64,000 nucleotides of DNA, taken from assembly GCF_023953965.1 (NCBI RefSeq), contig NZ_JAMLIX010000001.1, positions 2,976,501 through 3,040,500 on the forward strand. Direction: 5' to 3'. Positions 27,932 through 37,945 of the stretch are shown here, one piece after another; positions within the stretch are counted from its first letter, which is position 1; each line of letters opens with the position of its first letter. The stretch is from Bosea sp. (in: a-proteobacteria). GTDB taxonomy: Bacteria; Pseudomonadota; Alphaproteobacteria; Rhizobiales; Beijerinckiaceae. The notes beneath the pieces are model-generated. The model was not told the DNA's origin, did no database searches, and was given only the letters and a program-made list of their open reading frames with translations. Made by a program: the position numbers and the translations under genes.

Positions 27932-29716
27932 GTGACCCTGCATCGTTACCGTTCCCATACCTGCGGCGCGCTCCGTGACGGCGATATCGGCCAGAGCGTG
28001 CGCCTCTCCGGCTGGTGCCACCGCATCCGCGACCATGGCGGCGTGCTCTTCATCGATTTGCGCGACCATTACGGCATGACGCAGGTGGTGGTGGACCCCG
28101 ATTCGCCGGCCTTCGCCGATGCCGAGGCCGTGCGCTCGGAATGGGTCATCCGCATCGACGGCAAGGTCAAGGCCCGCCTCGAAGGCACCGAGAACCCCAA
28201 CCTCGCCACCGGCAAGGTCGAGGTCTTCGCCACGGCGCTCGAGGTGCTGGGGCCGGCGGCCGAGCTGCCGCTGCCGGTCTTCGGCGATCTCGAATATCCC
28301 GAGGACACGCGGCTGAAATACCGCTTCCTGGATCTGCGCCGCGAGAAGCTGCACGCCAACATCATGCTGCGCACCAAGGTCGTCGATTCGATGCGCCGGC
28401 GCATGAAGGAGCAGGGCTTCTCCGAGTTCCAGACGCCGATCCTGACCGCCTCCTCGCCGGAAGGCGCGCGCGACTTCCTGGTGCCGAGCCGCCTGCATCC
28501 GGGCAAGTTCTACGCGCTGCCGCAGGCGCCGCAGCAATACAAGCAGCTCCTGATGATGGCGGGCTTCGACCGCTATTTCCAGATCGCGCCCTGCTTCCGC
28601 GACGAGGACCCGCGCGCCGACCGGCTGCCGGGCGAGTTCTACCAGCTCGACGTCGAGATGAGCTTCGTCGAGCAGGAGGACGTCTTCCGCACGATGGAGC
28701 CGGTCATCGCCGGCGTCTTCGAGGAATTCGCCGAGGGCCGCACGGTCAACCGCGACTGGCCGCGCATCCCCTATGCCGAAGCGATCGCGAAATACGGCTC
28801 CGACAAGCCGGATCTGCGCAACCCGCTCGTCATGCAGGACGTCTCCGAGCCCTTCCGCGGCTCCGGCTTCAAGGTCTTCGCCCGCATCCTCGAGGGCGAG
28901 AGGAACCGCGTCTGGGCGATCCCCGCGCCCGGCGGCGGCTCTCGCGCCTTCTGCGACCGGATGAACTCCTGGGCGCAGGGCGAGGGCCAGCCTGGGCTGG
29001 GCTATCTCATGGTCAAGGAGGATGGCGAGGGCCAGGGGCCGATCGCCAACAATATCGGGCCGGAGCGCGTGGCTGCCATCATCGCGCAGATGGGGCTGAA
29101 GCCCGGCGACGCCTGCTTCTTCGTCGCGGGCGACCCGGACAAGTTCCACAAATTCGCCGGCAGCGCCCGCAACAAGGTCGGCGCCGAGCTGAAGCTGATC
29201 GACGAGAACGCCTTCGCCTTCGCCTGGATCGTCGACTTCCCGATGTTCGAGTACAACGAGGACGAGAAGAAGATCGATTTCTCGCACAACCCCTTCTCGA
29301 TGCCGCAGGGGGGGCTGAAGGCGCTCACCGAGGAAGACCCGCTCTCGCTCAAGGCCTTCCAGTACGACATCGCCTGCAACGGCTTCGAGCTGGCCTCGGG
29401 CGGCATCCGCAACCACCGCCCCGAGGCGATGGTGAAGGCCTTCGAGATCGCCGGCTATGGCGAGGAGACGGTGATCGAGCGCTTCGGCGGCATGTATCGC
29501 GCCTTCCAGTACGGCGCTCCGCCGCATGGCGGCATGGCGGCCGGCGTCGACCGCATCATCATGCTGCTGGCCGGTGCGACCAACCTGCGCGAGGTCGCGC
29601 TGTTCCCGATGAACCAGCAGGCGGTCGACCTCCTGATGGGCGCGCCGGCCGAGGCGACGCCGAAGCAGCTGCGCGAGGCCAATCTCAGGGTCATCACGCC
29701 CGAGAAGAACGGCTGA
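27932..29716 (+). CDS. aspS: Aspartyl-tRNA synthetase
   Basis: 594 aa class IIb synthetase with an N-terminal OB-fold anticodon domain ([23 protein letters not shown], in parts), the catalytic core ([24 protein letters not shown]) and the bacterial GAD insertion. Motif 3 is [16 protein letters not shown]. Alphaproteobacterial AspRS of this type is often non-discriminating and works with GatCAB on tRNA-Asn; whether that applies here needs the rest of the genome. GTG 27932 ([11 protein letters not shown]) is preferred over the open frame from 27860. The stop overlaps the next gene by one base. Confidence 0.97.
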   Translation: MTLHRYRSHTCGALRDGDIGQSVRLSGWCHRIRDHGGVLFIDLRDHYGMTQVVVDPDSPAFADAEAVRSEWVIRIDGKVKARLEGTENPNLATGKVEVFATALEVLGPAAELPLPVFGDLEYPEDTRLKYRFLDLRREKLHANIMLRTKVVDSMRRRMKEQGFSEFQTPILTASSPEGARDFLVPSRLHPGKFYALPQAPQQYKQLLMMAGFDRYFQIAPCFRDEDPRADRLPGEFYQLDVEMSFVEQEDVFRTMEPVIAGVFEEFAEGRTVNRDWPRIPYAEAIAKYGSDKPDLRNPLVMQDVSEPFRGSGFKVFARILEGERNRVWAIPAPGGGSRAFCDRMNSWAQGEGQPGLGYLMVKEDGEGQGPIANNIGPERVAAIIAQMGLKPGDACFFVAGDPDKFHKFAGSARNKVGAELKLIDENAFAFAWIVDFPMFEYNEDEKKIDFSHNPFSMPQGGLKALTEEDPLSLKAFQYDIACNGFELASGGIRNHRPEAMVKAFEIAGYGEETVIERFGGMYRAFQYGAPPHGGMAAGVDRIIMLLAGATNLREVALFPMNQQAVDLLMGAPAEATPKQLREANLRVITPEKNG

Positions 29717-30084
29717 TGCCGATGGCCGCGCTGTCCATCGGGCGGATCCTGCCGCTCGTCCTCCTCGCGCCGCTGCTTGGCGCCTGTGTCTCCGGCGAGA
29801 GCAGCGCCGGCCGCGCCTCGGCGCTGGCGACGACGGTGTCGCGCGCCAGCGCCTGCAAGGCCGGCGCCCCGCAGCGCACGACGCTCGACCGCTTCCTCGC
29901 CGCCGAGAAGGCGCGCGGCGCCGACGCGCAGCAGATATCGGCGGCGCGCGCCGCCTATATCGGCGTGTCGGAGGCCGAGACGATCAATCACGGCGTGAAG
30001 CCGCGCCCCTGCACGGCCGAGGAGCGGGCGGAGCTGAAGCAGCGCATGAGCCGCATCCGCGCCGGGGATTTCACGACGCTCTGA
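29716..30084 (+). CDS. Small lipoprotein, paralogue of the next gene
   Basis: 122 aa. The N terminus ends in a lipobox (LLGAC, cysteine at residue 24), indicating lipidation. The mature part has Cys47 in TTVSRASAC, a helix with QQISAARAAYIGV, and a second cysteine in RPCTAEERAELKQRM. The same arrangement recurs in the following gene, so the pair looks like an ancient tandem duplication. It overlaps the aspS stop (TGATG). No function recognised. Confidence 0.7.
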   Translation: MPMAALSIGRILPLVLLAPLLGACVSGESSAGRASALATTVSRASACKAGAPQRTTLDRFLAAEKARGADAQQISAARAAYIGVSEAETINHGVKPRPCTAEERAELKQRMSRIRAGDFTTL

Positions 30085-30091
30085 GCCGCCC

Positions 30092-30400
30092 GTGCCGCCT
30101 GCATCGATCCGGAAAGCCATCGCCGCCGCGGCCCTGCTCGCGATGCTTGCCGCCTGCACGGCCGCCGGGCCGGAGCCGGGCACGGTGGACTATGCCGCCG
30201 CGACCGTCTCGCGCGCCTATGATTGCGGCTTGCGCGTCGATCGCGGGCGCATCATCGCTGGGCTCGACCGGCAGGATCGGCCGCGCTTCGTCGCGGCCAA
30301 TGCGGGCTATGCCGTGAAGTCCTACAAGGCGCCGCATCGCTGCGAGGCGACCGAGCGCGAGCGCGTCAGGAGCGCGATCGGCACGCTCGCCCGCCGCTGA
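30092..30400 (+). CDS. Small lipoprotein, paralogue of the previous gene
   Basis: 102 aa from GTG 30092, 7 bp after the previous stop. Signal with lipobox (LLAMLAACT). The mature part shares TVSRAYDC, RFVAANAGYAV and C-x-x-x-ER with the preceding lipoprotein. The two conserved cysteines could form a disulphide in the periplasm. No known domain recognised. Its placement between aspS and a glycosyltransferase gives no functional clue. Confidence 0.68.
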   Translation: MPPASIRKAIAAAALLAMLAACTAAGPEPGTVDYAAATVSRAYDCGLRVDRGRIIAGLDRQDRPRFVAANAGYAVKSYKAPHRCEATERERVRSAIGTLARR

Positions 30401-30442
30401 AATCGCTTGCCTGCGGCCCGGCGATCGGGCCAGAAGGCCGCG

Positions 30443-31330
30443 ATGTCCGCCGCCGCCGTCACCGCCATCGTCGTCAGCTACGACAGCGCGCAAGTGCTGC
30501 CGGCCTGCCTGTCCGCGCTGGCTGCCGAAGGAATCGGGGCGATCGTCGTCGACAATGCCAGCGGCGACGCCTCGGCCGAGATCGCGGCGCGCTATGGTGC
30601 CCGTGTCCTGCGCAGCGCGCGCAACGAGGGTTATGGCCGCGCCAACAACCTCGGCGCACGGGCTGCCGCGACGCCCTTCATCCTGATCGTCAATCCCGAT
30701 CTCGAAATCCAGCCCGGCGCGGTTGCGGCCCTGCTGGCGGCGGCGGAAGCCTATCCCGACGCTGCCGCCTTCGCGCCGCGCCTGATCGAGCCATCGGGCC
30801 GCGTCTTCCTGCAGCCGCGCTCGCTCCTGTCGCCCGATCATCTCAACCGGGCGCGCCGCATCGTCCTGCCGGAGGGGGATGCCTGCCTGCCTTTCCTGTC
30901 GGGCGCCTGCCTCCTGTTGCGGCGCGAGGTTTTCCTGGCGCTCGGCGGCTTCGACCCGGCGATCTTCCTGTTCTACGAGGACGACGATCTGTGCCGGCGC
31001 CTGCGCGAGGCGGGGCACGCGCTCGTCCATGTCCATGGCGCCGAGGCCCGGCATGGCCGCGGCCAATCGAGCGCGCCGTCGCCTCAGCGCCGTTTCACCG
31101 CGCGCTGGCATCTGGCCTGGTCGCAATGCCATGTCGCGCGCAAATGGGGGCTGCCGCCGCCCGGCCTCGGAAAGGTCGTCGAAAACCTGGCGAAGGCGAT
31201 CGGTTACGGCCTGCTTCTCAATCGCGACAAGATGCATGCCCATGCCGGCTCGGCGCTGGGCGCGCTCGCCGGCCGTGCCGGCCGCAGCGCGCTGGCGCGG
31301 CAGGGCTTAAGCGAGAAGCCGCTGCTCTAA
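30443..31330 (+). CDS. Family 2 glycosyltransferase (rhamnosyltransferase-like)
   Basis: 295 aa GT-A glycosyltransferase. The nucleotide-sugar binding start AIVVSYDSAQVLPACLSAL (in part), the segment NEGYGRANNLGAR and the DxD-like NPDLEI are typical of family 2 rhamnosyl- or glucosyltransferases in surface polysaccharide synthesis. FLPFLSGACLLLRREVF and FYEDDDLCRRLREAG follow. No membrane anchor. ATG 30443 has AGAAGG upstream; a TTG at 30407 is less likely. The 3' end overlaps the convergent methyltransferase gene by 4 bp. Confidence 0.88.
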   Translation: MSAAAVTAIVVSYDSAQVLPACLSALAAEGIGAIVVDNASGDASAEIAARYGARVLRSARNEGYGRANNLGARAAATPFILIVNPDLEIQPGAVAALLAAAEAYPDAAAFAPRLIEPSGRVFLQPRSLLSPDHLNRARRIVLPEGDACLPFLSGACLLLRREVFLALGGFDPAIFLFYEDDDLCRRLREAGHALVHVHGAEARHGRGQSSAPSPQRRFTARWHLAWSQCHVARKWGLPPPGLGKVVENLAKAIGYGLLLNRDKMHAHAGSALGALAGRAGRSALARQGLSEKPLL

Positions 31331-32145
31331 AGATGCAGGTCCTTCATCGGCGTCGCGATGATCCGGCGGATCTCGCGCAGCTGGCGCAGGACGAGCCGGC
31401 CCTTGCGCATGAAATTGCTCGACCCGGCCAGCAATTCCGCCTCGCGCGCGGCGAAGGCCGCCTTGCCGGTCTTCGCCGGGATCGGGCTCAGCGCTGCCGG
31501 CGCGTCGGCGAGGCCGGCGGCGTTGATCTCGGCCAGTGCCGGCTGCGGCCCGCGCAGGCTCTTGCCGATCGCGATCCGCGCCGCGTCGAGCCGGCTCGAG
31601 GCTGCGTCGAGCGCAGGCTTCTGCATCACGGCGCTCGAATCGCGCCACTGGATGCCCTTGCGATAGGCGGGAACCCACTGCACCTGCGCCTCGAGCAGGT
31701 TCAGCCCGGCATAGCGGGCAAGCGCCGGGAAGGCATCGTCGTAGAAGCGCCAGCAGTCGACCGGGAAGCGATGGCGCGGCCCGCCGCCGGGCGAGGTGAT
31801 GAAGGCCAGGCCGTTGCCCTTCAGCACGCGGGAGATCTCCAGGATGGTGATCCAGAAATACTCGGCGTGCTCGAAGACCTCGGAGCAGGTGACGACATCG
31901 ACGGAGCCGGTGGCGATCTCCTTCCAGTCATAGGGATCGGCGACGACGACCTCGACGTTCAGCCCCGGCTCGATGTCCATGCCGACCAGGGTCCAGGCCG
32001 GGTTGCCCATCACGTCGCGATTGGACAGCGACTGGCCGTCGACGATGGCCGAGCCGACATCGAGCACGGTGAGGGGCGTCGTCTCGACATCGGCGAGATA
32101 GGCCTTGCGGAAGACCCGCGCCTTGTCGTTCGCGGAAGCGTGCAT
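31327..32145 (-). CDS. SAM-dependent class I methyltransferase
   Basis: 272 aa. Rossmann methyltransferase motifs are visible: motif I region LTVLDVGSAIVDGQSL, an acidic loop VGMDIEPGLNVEVVV, and motif IV VDVVTCSEVFEHAEYFW. The stretch after ITSPGGGPRHRFPVDCWRFY resembles methyltransferases of sugar or surface-polysaccharide clusters. A basic helical C-terminal segment follows. Next to a glycosyltransferase (convergent) and an acetyltransferase (same strand), it probably modifies a glycan; this is inference from context. Confidence 0.82.
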   Translation of the reverse strand: MHASANDKARVFRKAYLADVETTPLTVLDVGSAIVDGQSLSNRDVMGNPAWTLVGMDIEPGLNVEVVVADPYDWKEIATGSVDVVTCSEVFEHAEYFWITILEISRVLKGNGLAFITSPGGGPRHRFPVDCWRFYDDAFPALARYAGLNLLEAQVQWVPAYRKGIQWRDSSAVMQKPALDAASSRLDAARIAIGKSLRGPQPALAEINAAGLADAPAALSPIPAKTGKAAFAAREAELLAGSSNFMRKGRLVLRQLREIRRIIATPMKDLHL

Positions 32146-32215
32146 AAAACCGTCCAGATCGCTTGCGGTAGGGCTGAGGAGGCTCTAGCCGAGGCGGCCG
32201 GCCTTCTCCACTGAT

Positions 32216-32899
32216 TTATGGCGCGGCGCCCGGCAGTTTCTCGATCCGTTCCGACAACAGCGTCGGAATGAGCCGCCGGACCTCGGCCTCGGGCAGCAGC
32301 CACCATTCACTGCGCAGCAGCGCGGCGATGCGCTCCTCGCTCATCCGGTAGCGCACCACGCGGGCCGGGTTGCCGGCGACGATCGCATAGGGCGGCACGT
32401 CCTTGGTCACGACCGCGCGGGCCGCGACCACCGCGCCATGGCCGATGCTGACGCCGGACAGGATCAGGGCCTGCGAGCCCAGCCAGACGTCATGCCCGAT
32501 GAGGGTGTCGCCGCGCGAGACATGGCTGCCGTCGAGGCCCACGGATTCGGGCCAGAGGCCGGGCAGGGCAGGGAAGGGGTAGGTGGTCGCCCATTCGAGG
32601 CGGTGATTGCCGCCGAGCATGATCTCGACCCCGTCGGCGATGGAGCAGTAGCGCCCGATCGAGAGCTTCGCGCCGCTTTCCGGAAAGCGCACCTTGGGGC
32701 GGCCATAGGTATAGGCGCCGATCGCGACCTGCCCCGGCCGGCGCGCCAGCAGATTGGCCAGATGGAGGCGGGTCTGGTTGTGCGGGTTGAACCAGCGGCG
32801 CAGGAAGCCGCGCGGGCCGGTCGGCAGACCGGCCCACCAGACGGCGAGCGCGCCCGGGCGCCAATCGGCGTCCGGGGCGGGCAGAGGCAATGAACTCAC
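32216..32899 (-). CDS. CatB-related (xenobiotic-type) O-acetyltransferase
   Basis: 227 aa left-handed beta-helix acyltransferase. Hexapeptide repeats run from about [17 protein letters not shown] to [34 protein letters not shown] (in parts). The catalytic His and the segment [14 protein letters not shown] match the CatB/VatD group, which acetylates antibiotics or, more often in such contexts, sugars of surface polysaccharides. It lies 70 bp upstream of the methyltransferase gene on the same strand. Substrate unknown. Confidence 0.88.
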   Translation of the reverse strand: MSSLPLPAPDADWRPGALAVWWAGLPTGPRGFLRRWFNPHNQTRLHLANLLARRPGQVAIGAYTYGRPKVRFPESGAKLSIGRYCSIADGVEIMLGGNHRLEWATTYPFPALPGLWPESVGLDGSHVSRGDTLIGHDVWLGSQALILSGVSIGHGAVVAARAVVTKDVPPYAIVAGNPARVVRYRMSEERIAALLRSEWWLLPEAEVRRLIPTLLSERIEKLPGAAP

Positions 32900-32909
32900 C
32901 GCGGCAGGC

Positions 32910-34730
32910 TCACTGCGCGTCGGCCTTGAGATCGATCTTCTCGAAGATCTCCGTCGGCTCCGTCATGGTGATGACGTCGGCGAGGCCGATTCCCGAAGCC
33001 GACCTCGCGCTCGCCTGGACGGTGAGCGTGCCGGGCTTGGCGATGAAGCGGGAGATGGCGCCGGACACCGTCTTGGCCGCGTCGGAGGAGCCGAGAATCG
33101 CGGCGAGCCCAAGGCTCGCGATCATGGCGAATTGCTGGCGCACCTCCTCGACCTTGCGCTTGCCCTTGCGCGCCTCGTTCTCCACCAGCTTCTCGGCCAG
33201 GCCGAAATTCTGCAGCCTGACCTCGACGCTGCGCGCCGTGGCGCCGAGCGCGGCGACCTGGGCAAGGGCGAGGTCGCTCGAGAACAGATCCTTGGTGACG
33301 TTGCCGAGCCTGCCGGAGGCATCGAGCCGGGCAAGCCCCTCGCCGCCGAGCGAGAGCGTGCGGATCGCGATCTCGTTCTTCGCCGCCTCCCAGGCGAGAT
33401 CGAGCTTCGCCGAGAGGTCGAGCGAGCGGATGCCCATCGCGATCAGGTCCTTCACCGCGGGGTTGCCGGGGACTTCCGAGACCGGGGCGACGAGCCGGTC
33501 GATCGTCAGCGCGAGGCTGGTGGGGATGCCGTTGAGCTGCTCGCCCGCCTTGAGCTCGAAGGCTCCGAGCGCGAGCTTGAGCGGCTCCTTGCCGGTGACG
33601 CTCGCCGGCGCGTCGATCGAGATGCCGGAGAGGCGGATGGTGCCGATCGTCGGGATGAAGCGGCGGGCATCGATCTGGTCGATCGGCTTGTCCGGCTGGG
33701 CCAGCGCCTCCCGCAGGGCGCTGACGACCGGGGCGAAGGAGAAGCCGGAAGAGCTGATCGACTCGATGCCGCCCTTGCCGGGGCCGCTGGCGAAGGACAT
33801 GCCTTCGATCGCGAAGCCCGATTTGCTCGGCGTGCTCTCGCCGAAGGCGATGCGCTTGATCGTCCAGTCGACGGGGTCCATCGCCTTGGCGCCCTCGACC
33901 GCCGGCGGGCGGATGGTGGCGTTGAAATCGCGCGTCTCGCCGCTGCCGTACTCGAACATGTCGAAGACGCCGAGCATCGAGAGGGCGAGCTGCCGCTCCG
34001 CCGCGCTCGTGCCGGTCTTCTTCTCGACCCGCTTGCGCTCGATCTCCTCGCTCGCCTTGCCCAGGCGCGCGGCAAGCTCGAGGAGCGGCTCTTCTCCGAC
34101 CCTGGCGGAAAAGCCGCGCGCGATCGTGCGGCCGAGCGACATCCGGCCGGCCTTGCCCATATCCAGGCTGTAGCCGTCCTGCTCGAAATTGCCGATGATC
34201 GGGACCATCGGTTCTTTCGCGCCGGGGGCGGCCTTCTCGGTCAGCACGCGCGCGGTCTGGCGCAGGTCGAGCGCGTCGAAGGCGGTGCGCTTCAGCTCGC
34301 CCTTCATCGGGCCGAAGGCCGGGTTTTCGGCGCTGACGCTGCCGCTCGCCGATTCGCCATGCCCGATCCGGCCCTCGCGGATGTCGGTGAGACGGATGTC
34401 GCGATAGATCGTGGTCTGCTTCTGGTCGGCCACCGTCTGCACCAGCCTCACTTCGGGGGCGCTGATCTCGGCGGCGTTGAGCCGCGCGGCCCGGGCCGCG
34501 GCCGATTCACCCGCTGCAGCACCGGTGAACAGGGCGAGAAAGGCGTCCTTCTCCAGCGTCGAGCCCTTGACCGCGATCTTCGGCGCCTGGATCACCAGGA
34601 GGCCGAGGTCGATCCTGACATCGTCGATCTGGAAATCGGCAGCGCGGGCCGAGGTGGCGGCGATGACGAGAACGGCCGCCAGGGCGCTGGCGGCGAGCTG
34701 CGTCGTCCGACGAGGGCGCGCGACGATCAT
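32910..34730 (-). CDS. Large secreted protein, function unknown
   Basis: 606 aa with a signal peptide (hydrophobic to about residue 27, ending ATSARA). The body repeatedly uses short beta segments such as [28 protein letters not shown] and [17 protein letters not shown], suggesting a repetitive beta-rich periplasmic protein. No catalytic motif recognised. The start is ATG 34730 with AGGAG at 7 nt; ATG 34736 lies directly on the ribosome site and is less likely. It ends 10 bp before the acetyltransferase start. Unassigned. Confidence 0.7.
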   Translation of the reverse strand: MIVARPRRTTQLAASALAAVLVIAATSARAADFQIDDVRIDLGLLVIQAPKIAVKGSTLEKDAFLALFTGAAAGESAAARAARLNAAEISAPEVRLVQTVADQKQTTIYRDIRLTDIREGRIGHGESASGSVSAENPAFGPMKGELKRTAFDALDLRQTARVLTEKAAPGAKEPMVPIIGNFEQDGYSLDMGKAGRMSLGRTIARGFSARVGEEPLLELAARLGKASEEIERKRVEKKTGTSAAERQLALSMLGVFDMFEYGSGETRDFNATIRPPAVEGAKAMDPVDWTIKRIAFGESTPSKSGFAIEGMSFASGPGKGGIESISSSGFSFAPVVSALREALAQPDKPIDQIDARRFIPTIGTIRLSGISIDAPASVTGKEPLKLALGAFELKAGEQLNGIPTSLALTIDRLVAPVSEVPGNPAVKDLIAMGIRSLDLSAKLDLAWEAAKNEIAIRTLSLGGEGLARLDASGRLGNVTKDLFSSDLALAQVAALGATARSVEVRLQNFGLAEKLVENEARKGKRKVEEVRQQFAMIASLGLAAILGSSDAAKTVSGAISRFIAKPGTLTVQASARSASGIGLADVITMTEPTEIFEKIDLKADAQ

Positions 34731-34907
34731 GAACATCTCCTGCTTGATGGGCCCGGTGAAACTGCCGCAACCGGATGGCGAAAGAAAGCCGCTCGTCACC
34801 GGCAAGGCGCATCCCGCGTTCATAGGATGACGAAAGGCTTGACCGGAAGGCGGCGGGCGCGGCTTTCTGCCGAAGGCGCGCCGCCGGCCGCCACGGAGTA
34901 TGACGCG

Positions 34908-35390
34908 ATGCATGCCCTCAGAACCGCAATCGCCGCGCTGGCGCTGGCACTGATCGCGCTCGTGCCGTCCGGCCCGTGGGCGCAGGGCCAGCCGGCCGGC
35001 GCCGAGGGGGCGGGGCTGGAGGCGCTCGTCATCGTCAGCGGCGGCGTGCGCCATGCCTTCCATGTCGAGGTCATGCGCACGCCCGAGCAGCGGGCGAGGG
35101 GGCTGATGTACCGCAACTACATGCCGGCCGACCGCGGCATGCTGTTCGATTTCGCCGTCAGCGAGCCGGTGGCGATGTGGATGCAGAACACCTACATCTC
35201 CCTCGACATGCTGTTCATCCGGGCGGACGGCACGATCGCGCGCATCGCCGAGCGCACCGAGCCGCTCTCGACGCGCACGATTCCCTCCGGCGAGCCGGTG
35301 CTGTCGGTGCTCGAGATCAATGGCGGCGTCAGCCGGCAGCTCGGCATCAAGCCGGGCGACAAGGTGGAGCACGCCCTGTTCAAGCGCTGA
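34908..35390 (+). CDS. DUF192 family exported protein
   Basis: 160 aa. Signal peptide ends SGPWAQG at about residue 25. The DUF192 core is clear: FHVEVMRTPEQRARGLMYR, then DRGMLFDFAVSEPVAMWMQNTYISLDMLFI (in parts) and VLEINGGVSRQLGIKPGDKVEH. DUF192 proteins are small beta-barrel periplasmic or soluble proteins of unknown function found in bacteria and archaea. ATG 34908 follows CGGAG. It stands alone before tRNA-Pro. Confidence 0.9.
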   Translation: MHALRTAIAALALALIALVPSGPWAQGQPAGAEGAGLEALVIVSGGVRHAFHVEVMRTPEQRARGLMYRNYMPADRGMLFDFAVSEPVAMWMQNTYISLDMLFIRADGTIARIAERTEPLSTRTIPSGEPVLSVLEINGGVSRQLGIKPGDKVEHALFKR

Positions 35391-35461
35391 GGACGGACGG
35401 CTTTCGCTTGCCGGCGCCGCCTGTGGCATGATAGCCAACCGCAACGTTTGGAATGGCCCGT

Positions 35462-35538
35462 CGGGGTATAGCGCAGCCCGGTAGCGCATCTGCTTTGGGA
35501 GCAGAGGGTCCCAGGTTCGAATCCTGGTGCCCCGACCA
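35462..35538 (+). tRNA. tRNA-Pro (anticodon TGG)
   Basis: 77 nt cloverleaf. The acceptor stem CGGGGTA pairs with TGCCCCG. The anticodon stem TCTGC/GCAGA holds loop TTTGGGA, giving anticodon TGG. The T arm is CCAGG-TTCGAAT-CCTGG and CCA is encoded. Confidence 0.97.
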
Positions 35539-35608
35539 TCATTCCAGACTTGCATGAGGCGGTTCGCGTCGCGGGCCGCATGAGGTTTGGTGACGGCAGA
35601 GCGCTTTC

Positions 35609-35914
35609 ATGATCGCACGCATCTATCGCCCGGCCCGCACGGCCATGCAGTCCGGCACGGCCAACACCGAGCGCTGGCTGCTCGAATACGAGCCGGAGAT
35701 CCCGCGCCAGATCGAGCCGCTGATGGGCTGGACCTCGTCGTCGGACATGAGGAGCCAGCTCAAGCTCTGGTTCGACAGCGAGGCCGAGGCCGTCGCCTAC
35801 GCCACGCGCAACGGCATCGCCTACCGCGTCGAACAGCCGCACGAGCCGAAGCGCCGTTCGATCTCCTATTCCGACAATTTCAAGCATTCACGCGTCGGCC
35901 AGTGGACGCATTGA
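35609..35914 (+). CDS. NDUFS4-like respiratory complex I accessory subunit
   Basis: 101 aa, bacterial homologue of the 18-kDa complex I subunit (ETC complex I subunit conserved region). Seen from MIARIYRPARTAMQSGTAN, WLLEYEP, the central GWTSSSDMRSQLKLWFDSEAEAVAYA (in parts) and the ending KHSRVGQWTH. The family binds the peripheral arm of NADH:ubiquinone oxidoreductase in alphaproteobacteria and mitochondria. It lies between two tRNA genes, away from any nuo operon. Confidence 0.93.
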   Translation: MIARIYRPARTAMQSGTANTERWLLEYEPEIPRQIEPLMGWTSSSDMRSQLKLWFDSEAEAVAYATRNGIAYRVEQPHEPKRRSISYSDNFKHSRVGQWTH

Positions 35915-35945
35915 CGCCGACGGGCGAGGGTTTCTCCCCGCTTTC

Positions 35946-36022
35946 GGGCCCGTAGCTCAGATGGATAGAGCAGCAGCCTTCTAAGCTGCTGGTCGCAGGT
36001 TCGAATCCTGCCGGGCTCGCCA
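35946..36022 (+). tRNA. tRNA-Arg (anticodon TCT)
   Basis: 77 nt. The acceptor stem GGGCCCG pairs with CGGGCTC (one G-T). The anticodon stem GCAGC/GCTGC has loop CTTCTAA, anticodon TCT. The T arm is GCAGG-TTCGAAT-CCTGC and CCA is encoded. It marks the left edge of the accessory cassette, but I found no integrase and no repeated 3' end of the tRNA. Confidence 0.97.
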
Positions 36023-36694
36023 TCACATCAAGCGCTTGGTCGCCGTTCCGTCCTATCGGACGTAGAGGGCGATCCAGGTTTTTGTTCCAGCATCCAATGC
36101 TCCAGCCGCCTGTGGCGGCGCTTCGTCAGTTGGAAAAAGCCTGCTGCTTTCCACCTGATTTTCCGTTTTCATTCACCCCGCGGGTTCATCGCGGCCCATG
36201 CCGCACCGCAAGAAATGTCCGGGCTTTCGGGCGGGCTGCGCAAGGCCGTCAGTGGCTGCCCGGCATGGCGCCCTGCAACGCCCGGGTGGAGATGAAAGTC
36301 GGACAATCCAAACACTGCCGTGTCGCGAGGCGCGCAAGAATGGCGCTTGCGGGGAACGTTTTATCGTTCTACTATTATCGAACTTAGGGGGGTGCGGCTG
36401 CGCGAAGGGTGGGGCGATCGTCAAACATGATCCCGGCGGCCGATAGGGGCAGACAAGATCGGAGCCATCGCGCACGGCGAAAAACTTGGTGGAATCTCCA
36501 GCAGGCGCTGGCGGATAAGGTTTCCCTGAGCCGCTTGTCCCGATGAAGGCCGAGATTACGCAAATCCGTATCGGATACGATTGACGTGGTTCGCAGGGCG
36601 GGTCGCAATTGAGCTTGGGGGACGCTCGACCGACCAGACTTGACTTTCAGGATGCGCGGCGGGACCGGATTTGCATTTTTCAAGAGGAGCAAGA
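36023..36694. other. Long intergenic region between tRNA-Arg and the ccr-like gene
   Basis: 672 bp with no convincing gene on either strand; the short open frames lack ribosome sites and recognisable products. It holds the repeated promoter block at 36338-36383, an operator-like palindrome CGTATC-G-GATACG at 36567-36579, and the ribosome site AGGAG at about 36685. The promoter block is some 310 bp upstream of the gene, so the transcript would have a long leader. Confidence 0.6.
36338..36383 (+). promoter_or_regulatory. Repeated promoter/operator block, copy A
   Basis: A 46-bp block that recurs at 51206-51251 with 38 of 46 positions identical by my count. It contains TTGCGG at 36347 and TACTAT at 36370 with a 17-bp spacer, a plausible sigma-70 type promoter reading toward the ccr-like gene. 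The right part, CTATTATCGAAC, also resembles sequence at 38552 on the opposite strand. Confidence 0.65.
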
Positions 36695-37945
36695 GTGTCG
36701 ACCATGACTGATATTGTACCGATTGGGTCTTTGCCGCCGGTGGGGGAGGTCCCCAGCCGAATGTATGCGCAAACGGTGCGCTCGAACCGGCTCGGAGATC
36801 CAGCCGATGCCTTCAGGATCGAGGAAATCGAGGTTCCGACGCCTGGCGACCACGAGGTACTGATCGGCGTCATGGCGGCCGGCCTCAACTTCAACAACGT
36901 TTGGGCGGCGAAGGGCGTGCCGATCGACGTCATCGCGGCTCGTCGGGCCCAGGGCTCTCCTCATGATTTTCATGTCGGCGGAAGCGACGCCTCAGGCATC
37001 GTCTATGCGGTCGGCTCGAAGGTCTCCGGCATCAAGGTGGGCGACGAGGTCGTCGTGGCGCCGGGAAGCTGGGATCCCAACGATCCCTATGTGCTGGCGG
37101 GCAAGGACCCGATGCTGGCCCCCAGCGCCCAGATCTGGGGCTACAACACGAATTTCGGATCGTTCGGCCAGTTCTGCCTCGCCTATGACCATCAGATCAT
37201 GCCGAAGGCGAAACACCTGACATGGGAGCAGGCCGCGGCGCCCACGCTGGTCGGCGCGACCGCCTACCGGATGCTGCACGGATGGAAGGAGCATGCCGTC
37301 GAGAAGGGCGACGTGGTTCTCGTCTGGGGCGGCTCGGGCGGTGTCGGGTCGCAGGCCATCCAGATCGCGCGCGAGGCGGGCGGAATTCCGATCGCGGTCG
37401 TCTCGAGTGAAGACAAGGGCGAGTATTGCAAGTCGCTCGGCGCGGTCGGATACATCGATCGTCGCGAGTTCACGCATTGGGGACAGCCGCCGCATTGGAC
37501 GGACAATGCCGGCCAGAAGGCATGGACCGCCCAGGCGCGCGCTTTCGGCAAGAAGATCTGGGATATACTCGGTGAGCGGCGCAGCCCGCGGATCATCATC
37601 GAGCATCCCGGCGAGGACACGGTCCCCACGTCGATCTTCTGCTGCGACACCGCCGGGATGGTGGTGATCTGCGCGGGAACCACGGGTTACTCGGCGGTCG
37701 TCGACCTGCGGTACCACTGGGTGCGGCAGAAGCGCCTGCAGGGCTCGCATGGTTCGAATGCCGAGCAGTCCAACGCCTACAACGCGCTCGTGCTCGCCGG
37801 ACGCATCGACCCGTGCCTGGGCGAGGTTCGCAGCTTCGACCAGGTCGGCCAAGCCCATCAAGACATGATGAACGGAAAGCTTCCCGCCGGAAACACCACC
37901 ATACTGGTCGGTGCTCCCACCGCCGGTCTCGGTGCGTCCTCCTGA
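36695..37945 (+). CDS. Crotonyl-CoA carboxylase/reductase-like enzyme (Ccr family, altered CO2 pocket)
   Basis: 416 aa zinc-independent MDR enzyme of the enoyl-CoA carboxylase/reductase branch. Shared with Ccr are the long N terminus, [12 protein letters not shown], the segment around SAQIWGY, the NADPH motif [10 protein letters not shown] (211-220), an [11 protein letters not shown] stretch and RQKRLQGSH. Of the four residues reported to hold CO2, Asn (N67), Tyr/Phe (Y150) and His (H352) are kept. The Glu of the usual GYET/GFET reads Asn151 (GYNT). It may therefore be a plain enoyl-CoA reductase. GTG 36695 fits the AGGAG site best; ATG 36704 is an alternative. First gene of the second cassette. 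Confidence 0.88.
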   Translation: MSTMTDIVPIGSLPPVGEVPSRMYAQTVRSNRLGDPADAFRIEEIEVPTPGDHEVLIGVMAAGLNFNNVWAAKGVPIDVIAARRAQGSPHDFHVGGSDASGIVYAVGSKVSGIKVGDEVVVAPGSWDPNDPYVLAGKDPMLAPSAQIWGYNTNFGSFGQFCLAYDHQIMPKAKHLTWEQAAAPTLVGATAYRMLHGWKEHAVEKGDVVLVWGGSGGVGSQAIQIAREAGGIPIAVVSSEDKGEYCKSLGAVGYIDRREFTHWGQPPHWTDNAGQKAWTAQARAFGKKIWDILGERRSPRIIIEHPGEDTVPTSIFCCDTAGMVVICAGTTGYSAVVDLRYHWVRQKRLQGSHGSNAEQSNAYNALVLAGRIDPCLGEVRSFDQVGQAHQDMMNGKLPAGNTTILVGAPTAGLGASS

